Virus record (IMG/VR): IMGVR_UViG_3300025483_000894
Location: 1 to 35,283 of that record
From: a virus
Reading direction: 5' to 3' (one strand)
Length of the DNA stretch: 35,283 bases
The stretch's first letter is position 1. Every line of letters begins with the position of its first letter. Of the stretch, positions 16,646 through 22,563 are shown in pieces. Made by a program: the position numbers and the translations under genes. Below the pieces are notes generated by a model. The model was not told the DNA's origin. It saw only the letters and a program-made list of their open reading frames with translations, and did no database searches.

Positions 16646-17023
16646 ATGAACTACTCAGTATATCAAATTCAAATGACTCGTGAAATTGCTGACAAAGTAA
16701 ACGCAGGCAAAACTGTACCAGCATTTGAAGCTCGTAATAAAATGAACCTTGACTTTGCTGGTCACAAAATGGGTGGTTTGGCAGATGAGGCACTTACTGC
16801 TGGTTTTTACACTCACGTTGCTAACATTGAAGCTGAAGATGCAAACGATGTTTTTGAAATTGGTAATATGGGTCCTGAGTCGGCAATCACTCGTTTTTCT
16901 CGTATGCACTCACTATCAGTTGGTGATCTTATCGTTGATGAAGAAGGTCAGGTAATTGTTGTTGCTCCTATGGGTTTTGTAGCATTTGCCTTCCGTCCTG
17001 AAATGAACAAGGTTGCTGCATAA
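16646..17023 (+). CDS. Hypothetical phage protein with a YodL-like C-terminal motif
   Basis: 125 residues preceded by AAAGGA. The C-terminal half reads SRMHSLSVGDLIVDEEGQVIVVAPMGFVAF, which resembles the 'S-x-S-V-G-D-V-I-V ... G-F' pattern of YodL-type domains found in mobile-element and antirestriction contexts. The N-terminal part (ADKVNAGKTVPAFEARNKMNLDFAG) is common in style to marine phage proteins. The domain suggestion is from pattern memory only. It is driven by cassette 3. Confidence 0.65.
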   Translation: MNYSVYQIQMTREIADKVNAGKTVPAFEARNKMNLDFAGHKMGGLADEALTAGFYTHVANIEAEDANDVFEIGNMGPESAITRFSRMHSLSVGDLIVDEEGQVIVVAPMGFVAFAFRPEMNKVAA

Positions 17024-17043
17024 ATAAACTAAAGGAGTTTATA

Positions 17044-17694
17044 GTGGCAAAAGAATATATTGTAGAACTTGAGATCAGGCTCCCGGATAGAAACGGGGTG
17101 CCTGTTCCTGATGTTGAAATTAGAGAATGGGGTTTAAGCTTGGGCTGTCACAGTGTTGAGCCTACTGGCACATCTGATGATGGCTTTCGTATATTTACGT
17201 TTAAAGGAATTAACCGAGAGTCAGTTGCTAATATTGGCGCTCGAGTATCAGCGGTCGATGGAGTAACTTTTGATCCTGATTCAGTGTATGAAGCTGATAC
17301 TGATTTTCCTGACCATTTTACTTCTGCTCAAAATGCCATTATCTTTCCATCAAGGTTTACTGCTGCTGATTACGCATATAGTGAAGAAGGAGACTTTATT
17401 GGTGTAGTCCTTGAAGATGGACGGACATTATCTCCTGGTGATTACCTTGATAGATCAGGTACTATCATACCAGGTGGTGCTAAAGGAGTTATTAAAGGTA
17501 ATCCGTATGACTATGAAACTTCATTGGTAACTGATGAAACTCACGTAACTGATGGTGAAAACAATCCACAGATTGAAGATACACCTGCCGAAGGTATGCC
17601 AGGTTGGGAATTACCTGATATTGAAATACCTGACGATTGGTTTGAAGATCTTACAGATTATGACGAACAGATAATTGTTAAAACGCAAGAGTAG
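17044..17694 (+). CDS. Acidic hypothetical protein
   Basis: 216 residues starting at a GTG after AAAGGAG. Strongly acidic, especially the last 60 residues, with many Asp and Glu and a proline-rich stretch (PGWELPDIEIPDDWFEDL). The first half looks beta-rich (YIVELEIRLPDRNGVPVPDVEIREW). No signal, membrane segment or catalytic motif visible. It is the last protein gene before the tmRNA promoter. Function unknown; a DNA-mimic or host-takeover protein would fit the charge, but that is speculation. Confidence 0.7.
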   Translation: MAKEYIVELEIRLPDRNGVPVPDVEIREWGLSLGCHSVEPTGTSDDGFRIFTFKGINRESVANIGARVSAVDGVTFDPDSVYEADTDFPDHFTSAQNAIIFPSRFTAADYAYSEEGDFIGVVLEDGRTLSPGDYLDRSGTIIPGGAKGVIKGNPYDYETSLVTDETHVTDGENNPQIEDTPAEGMPGWELPDIEIPDDWFEDLTDYDEQIIVKTQE

Positions 17695-17719
17695 CTGTAT
17701 CATTTAAGTCACTAAAAAT

Positions 17720-17767
17720 AATCAAAGTTTTTATTTGATTGACATTTCATCAAAATAGTTTATATAT
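17720..17767 (+). promoter_or_regulatory. Promoter of the tmRNA gene, with abutting inverted repeat
   Basis: AATCAAA (17720-17726) and TTTGATT (17734-17740) form an inverted repeat that runs into TTGACA (17739-17744). The -10 lies in TATATATAT (17761-17769) at 16 or 17 bases spacing. The predicted start is near 17774, just before the acceptor piece. Layout recalls the three promoter cassettes upstream, but with different arms. Confidence 0.75.
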
Positions 17768-17835
17768 ATCTAGTAATCGTTGATACAATTCAGCGCATGG
17801 ACAGGACCGCGGGGCAGTACCGCGCAGCTCCACCA

Positions 17836-17907
17836 TAACTACACTTGAGCGGTTGGCCTAGTGCAAGTAAGGACTCGAAAGAGAATAGACTTGAGTGTAG
17901 TTATGAT
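17836..17907 (+). other. Intervening segment of the tmRNA precursor (removed in maturation)
   Basis: A 72-base spacer between the CCA end of the acceptor piece and the G1 of the coding piece. CATAACTACACT (17834-17845) pairs perfectly with AGTGTAGTTATG (17894-17905), so the precursor forms a 12-base helix stacked beyond the acceptor stem. This places both cleavage sites side by side, as expected for processing by RNase P at G1 and a 3' exonuclease/endonuclease at CCA. A small CTC-GAAA-GAG hairpin lies in the loop. Confidence 0.8.
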
Positions 17908-17991
17908 GGGGCTGAACAAGGATCGACTGACGTGAAGAGATGAGAGTAGATTACCGTGTTGGCCTACGTTATTAAGCCAAAATTTTTAATT

Positions 17992-18036
17992 GCAAATGAC
18001 AATTATAAACCATCTGGATTTGCCCTAGCGGCGTAA
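17992..18036 (+). other. tmRNA proteolysis tag reading frame
   Basis: The resume codon GCA is followed by codons giving ANDNYKPSGFALAA and a TAA stop. The ANDN start and ALAA end match bacterial SsrA tags; the terminal LAA is the ClpX recognition element. The tag is 14 residues, the usual alphaproteobacterial size. This frame is the strongest single proof of the tmRNA call. Confidence 0.92.
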
Positions 18037-18068
18037 TCAAAGGGGGTTGGCCACTTACCTAGCAACAG

Positions 18069-18086
18069 AAAATGTGGCACATTTTT
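18069..18086 (+). terminator. Possible 3' end/terminator of the tmRNA transcript
   Basis: AAAATGT (18069-18075), loop GGC, ACATTTT (18079-18085), then T. The stem is AT-rich and weak. GCCAC (18050-18054) can instead pair with GTGGC (18074-18078), so the two structures compete. Confidence 0.4.
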
Positions 18087-18108
18087 AACAAATAATAAAG
18101 GAAGTAAT

Positions 18109-18912
18109 ATGACCAAATTTCTATCAACAACAGCCCTTGTATTCGCGGGTACAGCGGCATTTGCAGATCAAGCACCTGTAACACCAACACCAGCAGTCAC
18201 ACTTAGTGGCGAAATTGAAACAGTAATCGCTGAAGGTCTGAATGATAAATGGGGTGCAACTACTTCATTCGGTTTTGATGGCGCTTTGACAAACGGCGCT
18301 GCAACAGGTTCAATGGAATTTGTTGTTGACTCTGATAATGATCTAACACTTGACGGTTGGTCAATGGGTACCAATGTTGCAGGAGTTGCAATGTCTTTTG
18401 GTGACCAAGGTAATATCTGGTTTGACACAGAGTCTGGCGCAACAATTGAAGAACCAACAATGGCTGGCGAAAGCTTGTCCCTCGGCGTTGGTGGTGCAAC
18501 GGTTGCATTGGCATTCACTGATATTGGTACAGACGTAACTGACATTGCTAACGTACAAGGTGCATACACACTAAACGTTGGTATTGCCAATGTAACTACA
18601 GCAGGTGATTATAACCTCGACTCCAAAGAATGGGTTGTAGGCGGCCGTGCTGATACAGCAGGAATGCTTGACGGTGTTCGTCTAGGTGGTGCCGCAACAT
18701 ACGGTTCTGCGTCAGAGAACATTGCTTTTGAAGCAGATGCTACTGTAATGGGCCTGACTGCATATCTTGCAGGTGACCAGGATGATCTTGCACAAAATAT
18801 CGGTGGTTCATATACATATGACCTAAGTGGTATTGATCTAAAAGGTGCTGTCGACTATGACATTGATGCAGAAACATATGCACCATCTGTAACAGCGACA
18901 TTCGCATTTTAA
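18109..18912 (+). CDS. Outer-membrane porin-like beta-barrel protein
   Basis: A 267-residue protein with a clear Sec signal peptide: basic start (MTKF), hydrophobic core and cleavage after AFA (residue 19 or so, then DQAP). The mature part is rich in Gly, Ala, Asp and Thr with alternating strand-like segments (VTLSGEIETVIAEGL, WGATTSFGFDGAL, GTNVAGVAMSFG) and ends in the aromatic ATFAF, the terminal-phenylalanine signal for BAM insertion. It resembles alphaproteobacterial porins of the Porin_4 type but is shorter. It could form a diffusion channel during infection, or alter receptor properties to block superinfection. It lies 40 bases after the tmRNA, with AAAGGAAG before the ATG, and ends in a strong terminator. 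Confidence 0.75.
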   Translation: MTKFLSTTALVFAGTAAFADQAPVTPTPAVTLSGEIETVIAEGLNDKWGATTSFGFDGALTNGAATGSMEFVVDSDNDLTLDGWSMGTNVAGVAMSFGDQGNIWFDTESGATIEEPTMAGESLSLGVGGATVALAFTDIGTDVTDIANVQGAYTLNVGIANVTTAGDYNLDSKEWVVGGRADTAGMLDGVRLGGAATYGSASENIAFEADATVMGLTAYLAGDQDDLAQNIGGSYTYDLSGIDLKGAVDYDIDAETYAPSVTATFAF

Positions 18913-18938
18913 AAAGTAATATTGTATAAATTTTAGAC

Positions 18939-18968
18939 GGGGTGGCATTAATTTGTCACCCCTTTTTT
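18939..18968 (+). terminator. Rho-independent terminator after the porin
   Basis: Nine-base stem with one G-U (GGGGTGGCA with TGTCACCCC), loop TTAATT, followed by six T. Strong. Confidence 0.9.
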
Positions 18969-18971
18969 CAT

Positions 18972-18979
18972 TATAAATA
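18972..18979 (+). promoter_or_regulatory. Late promoter TATAAATA for heme oxygenase
   Basis: Perfect T4-type late box four bases after the porin terminator's T run, 30 bases before the heme oxygenase ATG, with GGAGGAA between. Suggests heme oxygenase is made late in infection. Confidence 0.7.
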
Positions 18980-19008
18980 ACTGTATCATACCACGGAGGA
19001 AATTTATA

Positions 19009-19548
19009 ATGAGCAACGAGTTGAAGAAATTAACGTGGGATCATCATCAAGCAGCAGAACGGCGGGCATTTGCTCGTAAGCTTTTAAGAGGCGAGTTATC
19101 GGACCACGAATATTACATATTCCTGGTTTGCCAATGGCACAACTATACGCCACTTGAAAATGCTGTTATCATTCCACCTAATCTCAATGCTATATACCGA
19201 GCGGACCGTATCAAAGCTGATATGCAGGAACTCGAAAAACTACACGGATTTGGTCACCCATCGGCATTACCAGCATCCGTAATAGAATACCAAAACCATA
19301 TTGGACAACTTGCCGAATCTGAAAACAATCATGGTCTACTTGCCCATATGTATACTCGGCATTTTGGAGAATTACACGGCGGTCAAATTATTAAAAAGAA
19401 AGCACCAGGATCTGGAACAATGTATGACTTTGACGGTGATAAAGAATTGCTTATCTCAGAGTTTAGAAAACTTCTTGACGATAGCATGGCACCCGAGGCA
19501 AAAAAGTGTTTTGAATTTGCCTCAAAATTATTTGATGAATTGTCATAA
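19009..19548 (+). CDS. hemO: Heme oxygenase (biliverdin-forming)
   Basis: A 179-residue, all-helical heme oxygenase. It opens heme with O2 and reductant to biliverdin, CO and Fe2+. The proximal helix reads TWDHHQAAE, making His13 the likely heme ligand (family pattern H-x-x-A-E). The distal helix is YTRHFGELHGGQIIKKK (residues 115-131), matching the usual YxRYLGDLSGGQxLKK. Two substitutions stand out: the key distal Asp is Glu121 and the Ser is His123. The gene after next encodes a bilin reductase, so biliverdin is probably its product. Similar phage heme oxygenases are known next to pcyX in marine metagenomes. It is preceded by a late box rather than an early promoter. Confidence 0.88.
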   Translation: MSNELKKLTWDHHQAAERRAFARKLLRGELSDHEYYIFLVCQWHNYTPLENAVIIPPNLNAIYRADRIKADMQELEKLHGFGHPSALPASVIEYQNHIGQLAESENNHGLLAHMYTRHFGELHGGQIIKKKAPGSGTMYDFDGDKELLISEFRKLLDDSMAPEAKKCFEFASKLFDELS

Positions 19549-19553
19549 TATAA

Positions 19554-19582
19554 TTGACAATCCAAGTTTTATGATATAAAAT
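19554..19582 (+). promoter_or_regulatory. Early sigma70-type promoter for the pcyX operon
   Basis: TTGACA (19554-19559), 17-base spacer, TAAAAT (19577-19582), followed by AAGGAGG and the ATG at 19620. It lies a few bases after the heme oxygenase stop, so the two bilin genes have different promoters. Confidence 0.7.
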
Positions 19583-19619
19583 AATACTATAATACAACAT
19601 ATTCTAAGGAGGAAATCAA

Positions 19620-19787
19620 ATGCAAGATGAAGCATTAGAAGACATTAACCTTAAACCTAAGAAACGTGCAGATCGACTCGCAAGAAGTATCAGCGCAAGG
19701 CGAAGGCGGAAGACGTTGAAACAAGTAAGAGAAACACGTTTACTAAATGTATATGCCAAACTGAAAAGGGCACGTAGAAATAAATGA
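19620..19787 (+). CDS. Small basic hypothetical protein ahead of the bilin reductase
   Basis: 55 residues with AAGGAGG before the ATG and an ATGA overlap with the next gene, so translation is coupled to the bilin reductase. It is very basic: RLARSISARRRRKTLKQVRE near the middle and RARRNK at the end, which suggests nucleic-acid binding. No cysteine or histidine. Not recognised as a known family. Confidence 0.7.
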   Translation: MQDEALEDINLKPKKRADRLARSISARRRRKTLKQVRETRLLNVYAKLKRARRNK

Positions 19788-20467
19788 CACCACTATGGGA
19801 CCGGCTTAACAGCTATGCTGAATATATATCAAACTCATTTGATAATAAGTTCGAGCGTTATGACAACCAAAAATATACTGATGATATGCACTTTCCTGGA
19901 TGGACTGATACCTTTTGGAATTCAGATCAAATCTACAAAGCGCATTTGAAAACCATTGTACCAGAAAACGGTAAAGGTTTATGGTTGATGCACGTTAACG
20001 TATTTCCAAAAGCAAATATTGAATTACCTATTCTTGGGTTTGATATTGTTGCTGGTCCCAAAAAGATTACAGGTTCGTTTATGGACTTTTCACCATTACA
20101 TGGTTTTCCACATCCTTACCATAATTACATGGAACGTCGGGTTGAGAAACTTGAATGGAATAAACCACGTGAATTACCACCGTGGGCAAAAGAAATCTTT
20201 TCAAGTGATATGCTTGCGGTTGGTAATATTAATACTGATGATGAGCTTAATCAATTTATTCAAGTAACAACCGATTTGGTAGATTATTATCTAGATAATT
20301 TAGATGATAATGCCTTTGTATCACACCGCGATACACTGATCTTATTAAATAAGTATTGTCAAAATCAAAAATTAAATCCACATTTGCACAGATCCATTTT
20401 AGCAATGGGCATATCCGAAGAAGATAAAGATGATTATGTCAACAATGTTTTATTTGAGGAAATTTAA
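19784..20467 (+). CDS. pcyX: Ferredoxin-dependent bilin reductase, PcyX-like
   Basis: 227 residues of the HY2/PcyA/PebS family, which reduces biliverdin with electrons from ferredoxin. The N-terminus ISNSFDNKFERYDNQKY is a PebS-like opening. The central motif ELPILGFDIVAGPKKITGSFMDFSPL (residues 80-105) carries the conserved Asp101, equivalent to the catalytic Asp105 of PcyA/PebS. The C-terminus YCQNQKLNPHLHR ... YVNNVLFEEI is also typical. PcyX enzymes from uncultured marine phages, found next to heme oxygenase genes, make phycoerythrobilin from biliverdin by two two-electron steps. The gene order here fits that group; PebS or PcyA regiospecificity cannot be excluded from sequence alone. The acceptor of the bilin is unknown: no phycobiliprotein or phytochrome gene is in the window. 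Confidence 0.85.
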   Translation: MTPLWDRLNSYAEYISNSFDNKFERYDNQKYTDDMHFPGWTDTFWNSDQIYKAHLKTIVPENGKGLWLMHVNVFPKANIELPILGFDIVAGPKKITGSFMDFSPLHGFPHPYHNYMERRVEKLEWNKPRELPPWAKEIFSSDMLAVGNINTDDELNQFIQVTTDLVDYYLDNLDDNAFVSHRDTLILLNKYCQNQKLNPHLHRSILAMGISEEDKDDYVNNVLFEEI

Positions 20468-21124
20468 ATGGCATTTTTAGTACATCCTTTACCGCCAGTT
20501 GCGGTATATGTTAAGATGGAATATCTTTATGATTTAGAACCAGGTCATCCAAGATGGGGTAATTTGACACCAGGAATTTGGATCAGTGTTAAATCAACAC
20601 AATCAAAAGCATTATATTTTGAAACACTACTTACTGATTATGGAGCACTATATGACAAACTACCTATTTCCGCGTTTGTTTGGAAGGAAGACATTAATGT
20701 TGACGAACAACTCCCGCTTGACGTTCTTCAGCTATGGGATTGTTTTGATTATGATATTACTGTTATTGAAAAGCCAATCTTGTGTAGGTGTGAGTTCTTT
20801 GGAAAAGATAAAAAGATGCACAGTGGCGAGTACGAATTCACTATTGACAATGCCCACCGCGACAAGTCTATCCTTGACACCAATTTCAGTGAGCAAGATC
20901 CCGAGCACAAATCGTTCAACGTCATCCGACTTGACAATGGACAATTCGCCGCACAACCAAACAACAGGGTCATATGGCGAGACAGCTCATTAACACCTGC
21001 TGATTTGAAACGACCTGATTTTAAAGTGTGTACTCAAAACTACGCAGTTGAAGATCAACCTAAATGGTCGGTTGGTCACACTGATGAATGGCAATATAAA
21101 ACAAAAGAGGAAGAAAACGGTTGA
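20468..21124 (+). CDS. Conserved hypothetical T4-like phage protein
   Basis: 218 residues starting directly after the pcyX stop, with GAGGAA upstream. The opening (FLVHPLPPVAVYVKMEYLYDL) and the segment ALYFETLLTDYGALYDKLPISAFVWK are of a kind I associate with conserved proteins in marine T4-like phages. Three or so cysteines (LWDCFDY, CRCEFF) are scattered. No enzymatic motif visible. Because it continues the pcyX transcript into the gene 33-59-32 block, it is more likely core than pigment-related. Confidence 0.75.
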   Translation: MAFLVHPLPPVAVYVKMEYLYDLEPGHPRWGNLTPGIWISVKSTQSKALYFETLLTDYGALYDKLPISAFVWKEDINVDEQLPLDVLQLWDCFDYDITVIEKPILCRCEFFGKDKKMHSGEYEFTIDNAHRDKSILDTNFSEQDPEHKSFNVIRLDNGQFAAQPNNRVIWRDSSLTPADLKRPDFKVCTQNYAVEDQPKWSVGHTDEWQYKTKEEENG

Positions 21125-21291
21125 CAATCAACGGATGCTGTGATAATGTTGATATTGTAAGGAATCAAATAACAACTGAGTTTGATACACATAAGTATTT
21201 AATTACTTTACATTACTGTAAATCTTGCGGGTCTAAAAAGGCCAGCTCAAACATAACTCATATTAAAAAGGAGAAAACAGATGTATGTTAA
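21121..21291 (+). CDS. Possible 56-residue zinc-ribbon-like protein with TTG start
   Basis: The frame opens with TTG, overlapping the previous stop as TTGA, and stays open for 56 codons, overlapping the next gene by 11 bases. It contains GCC near the start and HYCKSCGSKKAS in the middle, a CC...CxxC arrangement that could bind zinc. No clear ribosome-binding site apart from GGAAGAAAACGG. The same bases also contain a TTGACA...GATAAT promoter-like match (15-base spacing), so this may be regulatory sequence instead. Confidence 0.4.
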   Translation: MTINGCCDNVDIVRNQITTEFDTHKYLITLHYCKSCGSKKASSNITHIKKEKTDVC

Positions 21292-21484
21292 ACACGTACT
21301 AGGCGAACGCAATAAACTGATGTATCGTGCTGAAATTCATAAAGATAATGAAGGAACATATTCTATTCGTTATTTCTCAGAAGCACAAGAAATTAAACGT
21401 GAAACTTTTGAAGGGAAATCTATCCACTATGTCGAGGATGCAGCTGATAATTGGATCAGCGGGATTAAGACATTAAATGGATAG
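21281..21484 (+). CDS. Small hypothetical protein
   Basis: 67 residues with AAAGGAGA before the ATG. Mixed charged sequence (HKDNEGTYSIRYFSEAQEIKRETFEG) that looks beta-rich then helical. The stop overlaps the next start. No family recognised. Confidence 0.7.
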   Translation: MYVKHVLGERNKLMYRAEIHKDNEGTYSIRYFSEAQEIKRETFEGKSIHYVEDAADNWISGIKTLNG

Positions 21485-21668
21485 TAACATACCTGAAATC
21501 CGTGGTAATACTTATGGTGTTGAAATTCAAATAAAAGATAAACCTTTTGTGAAGATTAATGGCAACTTAGTTTATGAGGACAAGAAAGATGTAATGCTTT
21601 TTTGGACAGCCTATAGAATGGGAAGGGACCATAAGAAAAATGAAATTAGACACGCGTTGGGACTTTAG
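21477..21668 (+). CDS. Small hypothetical protein
   Basis: 63 residues, ATG inside the end of the previous gene, so translation is coupled. Contains YGVEIQIKDKPFVKINGNLVYEDKKDV, probably beta strands, and a basic end (GRDHKKNEIRHALGL). It overlaps gene 33 at its 3' end. No family recognised. Confidence 0.6.
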   Translation: MDSNIPEIRGNTYGVEIQIKDKPFVKINGNLVYEDKKDVMLFWTAYRMGRDHKKNEIRHALGL

Positions 21669-21912
21669 ACAAATGATTACGCCGCCAAGGTCACCTGAAA
21701 AAATCCACCATGAAATTGCGGATATGCTGGCCAATGGTGTAAATTATATTGATGCGTTAGTTGAATATGCGCGCAAGAATGGTCTAGAAATTGAGTCAGT
21801 TGCTGATATTGTAAAGAAATCATCAATACTTAAAGAGAAACTTAGATCAGAAGCTGTGCAATTGAGATTGGTTGAAAAAGATGATAAAGACATCACAGAG
21901 CTTTGCAAATGA
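21640..21912 (+). CDS. 33: Late transcription co-activator gp33
   Basis: 90 residues from the ATG at 21640; an in-frame ATG at 21675 would give 79. gp33 bridges the sliding clamp and RNA polymerase to enhance gp55-dependent late transcription. The pattern NYIDALVEYARKNGLEIESVADIVKKSSILKEKLRSEAVQL (residues about 35-75, quoted in part) has the layout of T4-like gp33: a helix with D-A, then I-E-x-V-A, then LKxKLxxEA. It lies immediately before gene 59, as in T4. It works with gp55 encoded at 6544. Confidence 0.8.
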   Translation: MKLDTRWDFRQMITPPRSPEKIHHEIADMLANGVNYIDALVEYARKNGLEIESVADIVKKSSILKEKLRSEAVQLRLVEKDDKDITELCK

Positions 21913-22483
21913 GGAAACTTTTCAGCTCTATATAAAATATCTTGCAATGAAAAAACACTTTACCACGGATGGTTATGACTATCAAAAATACCGTGGTAAA
22001 GTAAGAGCCAAATTTGAAACATATCGTACACGTAACGATGTTTTCTTCTTTCACAAATTATCAACTAAGACTGAGCCAATAAATCAATTGTTGGCCAATA
22101 TGGTTGTTAATCCTAATTCATGGATACGTGATATTGTTGAAGACATTGGTGATGAGCGATATGTTGATTGGCGCAAAAAGATGGATGCGTTAAGTTATAC
22201 TTTTAAATCTGATTTGAGTAAACTTGATGATAACTACCAAGCAAATTTTGTAACACCAGACGGACAGCATCCGCATATCTTACGTCTGTATTTACAAAAG
22301 CAAATATCACTTGAGACGTTTACAATAATTACCAATTTATCAAACATTTTTCCTTATTGGGATGATAATTTGGTTGACAAAATCGTTGCTCGTGATATAA
22401 TTAGATTATCCAAGAAATACAGACCGTTCTTGGAAATAAATGAAAAAAAGTTCAAGGATATCATCCGTGATCGGTTTTTCTAA
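21881..22483 (+). CDS. 59: DNA helicase loader gp59
   Basis: 200 residues from the ATG at 21881 (T4 gp59 is 217); a TTG nine bases upstream is possible. It loads the gp41 helicase on forked DNA covered with gp32. The opening FQLYIKYLAMKKHFTTDGYDYQKYRGKV and the block RNDVFFFHKLSTK match the T4 protein (LYLMIKQHMNGKYDVIKYN ... RRDKYFFQKLSEK). QKQISLETFTIITNLSNI in the second half also fits. It overlaps gene 33 and precedes gene 32, the T4 order. Confidence 0.88.
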   Translation: MIKTSQSFANEETFQLYIKYLAMKKHFTTDGYDYQKYRGKVRAKFETYRTRNDVFFFHKLSTKTEPINQLLANMVVNPNSWIRDIVEDIGDERYVDWRKKMDALSYTFKSDLSKLDDNYQANFVTPDGQHPHILRLYLQKQISLETFTIITNLSNIFPYWDDNLVDKIVARDIIRLSKKYRPFLEINEKKFKDIIRDRFF

Positions 22484-22491
22484 TATAAATA
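22484..22491 (+). promoter_or_regulatory. Late promoter TATAAATA for gene 32
   Basis: Perfect late box immediately after the gene 59 stop codon, 73 bases before gene 32. It leaves a leader of about 65 bases containing GTTAAC twice (22497-22502 and 22507-22512). In T4, gene 32 is also transcribed late and is regulated at translation through its leader. Confidence 0.65.
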
Positions 22492-22563
22492 GTTGGTTAA
22501 CTGATGTTAACTACATTTCGCAACACAAAACGCTATATAAAGCAATATTAAGGAGATACGTAT

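Larger units (their letters stand above)
17774..18068 (+). ncRNA. ssrA: Circularly permuted two-piece tmRNA (ssrA)
   Basis: tmRNA rescues stalled ribosomes and tags the unfinished protein for degradation. Here the order is permuted. The acceptor piece comes first: GGAC, a T arm (CGCGG, loop GGCAGTA, CCGCG at 17808-17824), then CAGCTCC-A-CCA ending at 17835. A spacer follows (17836-17907). The coding piece starts at 17908 with GGGGCTGA and the conserved-type AAGGATCGAC. CAGCTCC (17825-17831) pairs with GGGGCTG (17908-17914) as a seven-base acceptor stem with one G-U. A pseudoknot upstream of the tag is plausible: TTGGC/GCCAA (17959-17963, 17976-17980) and ATTAA/TTAAT. The tag frame is at 17992-18036. 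This two-piece form is known from alphaproteobacteria and some cyanobacteria and betaproteobacteria. The 5' end of the acceptor piece, the 3' end of the coding piece and helix H2 are not settled. The T loop lacks the usual TTC. Confidence 0.9.

Noticed and set aside
17795-17910. Ordinary tRNA gene suggested by CCA and T-arm-like sequence
   Set aside because: There is no anticodon arm or D arm upstream of the T arm; the pairing partner of the acceptor strand is downstream, as in a permuted tmRNA.
18168-18590. 140-codon minus-strand frame within the porin gene
   Set aside because: Mirror of the Ala/Gly/Thr-rich porin codons; the plus-strand frame has a signal peptide and beta-barrel ending.
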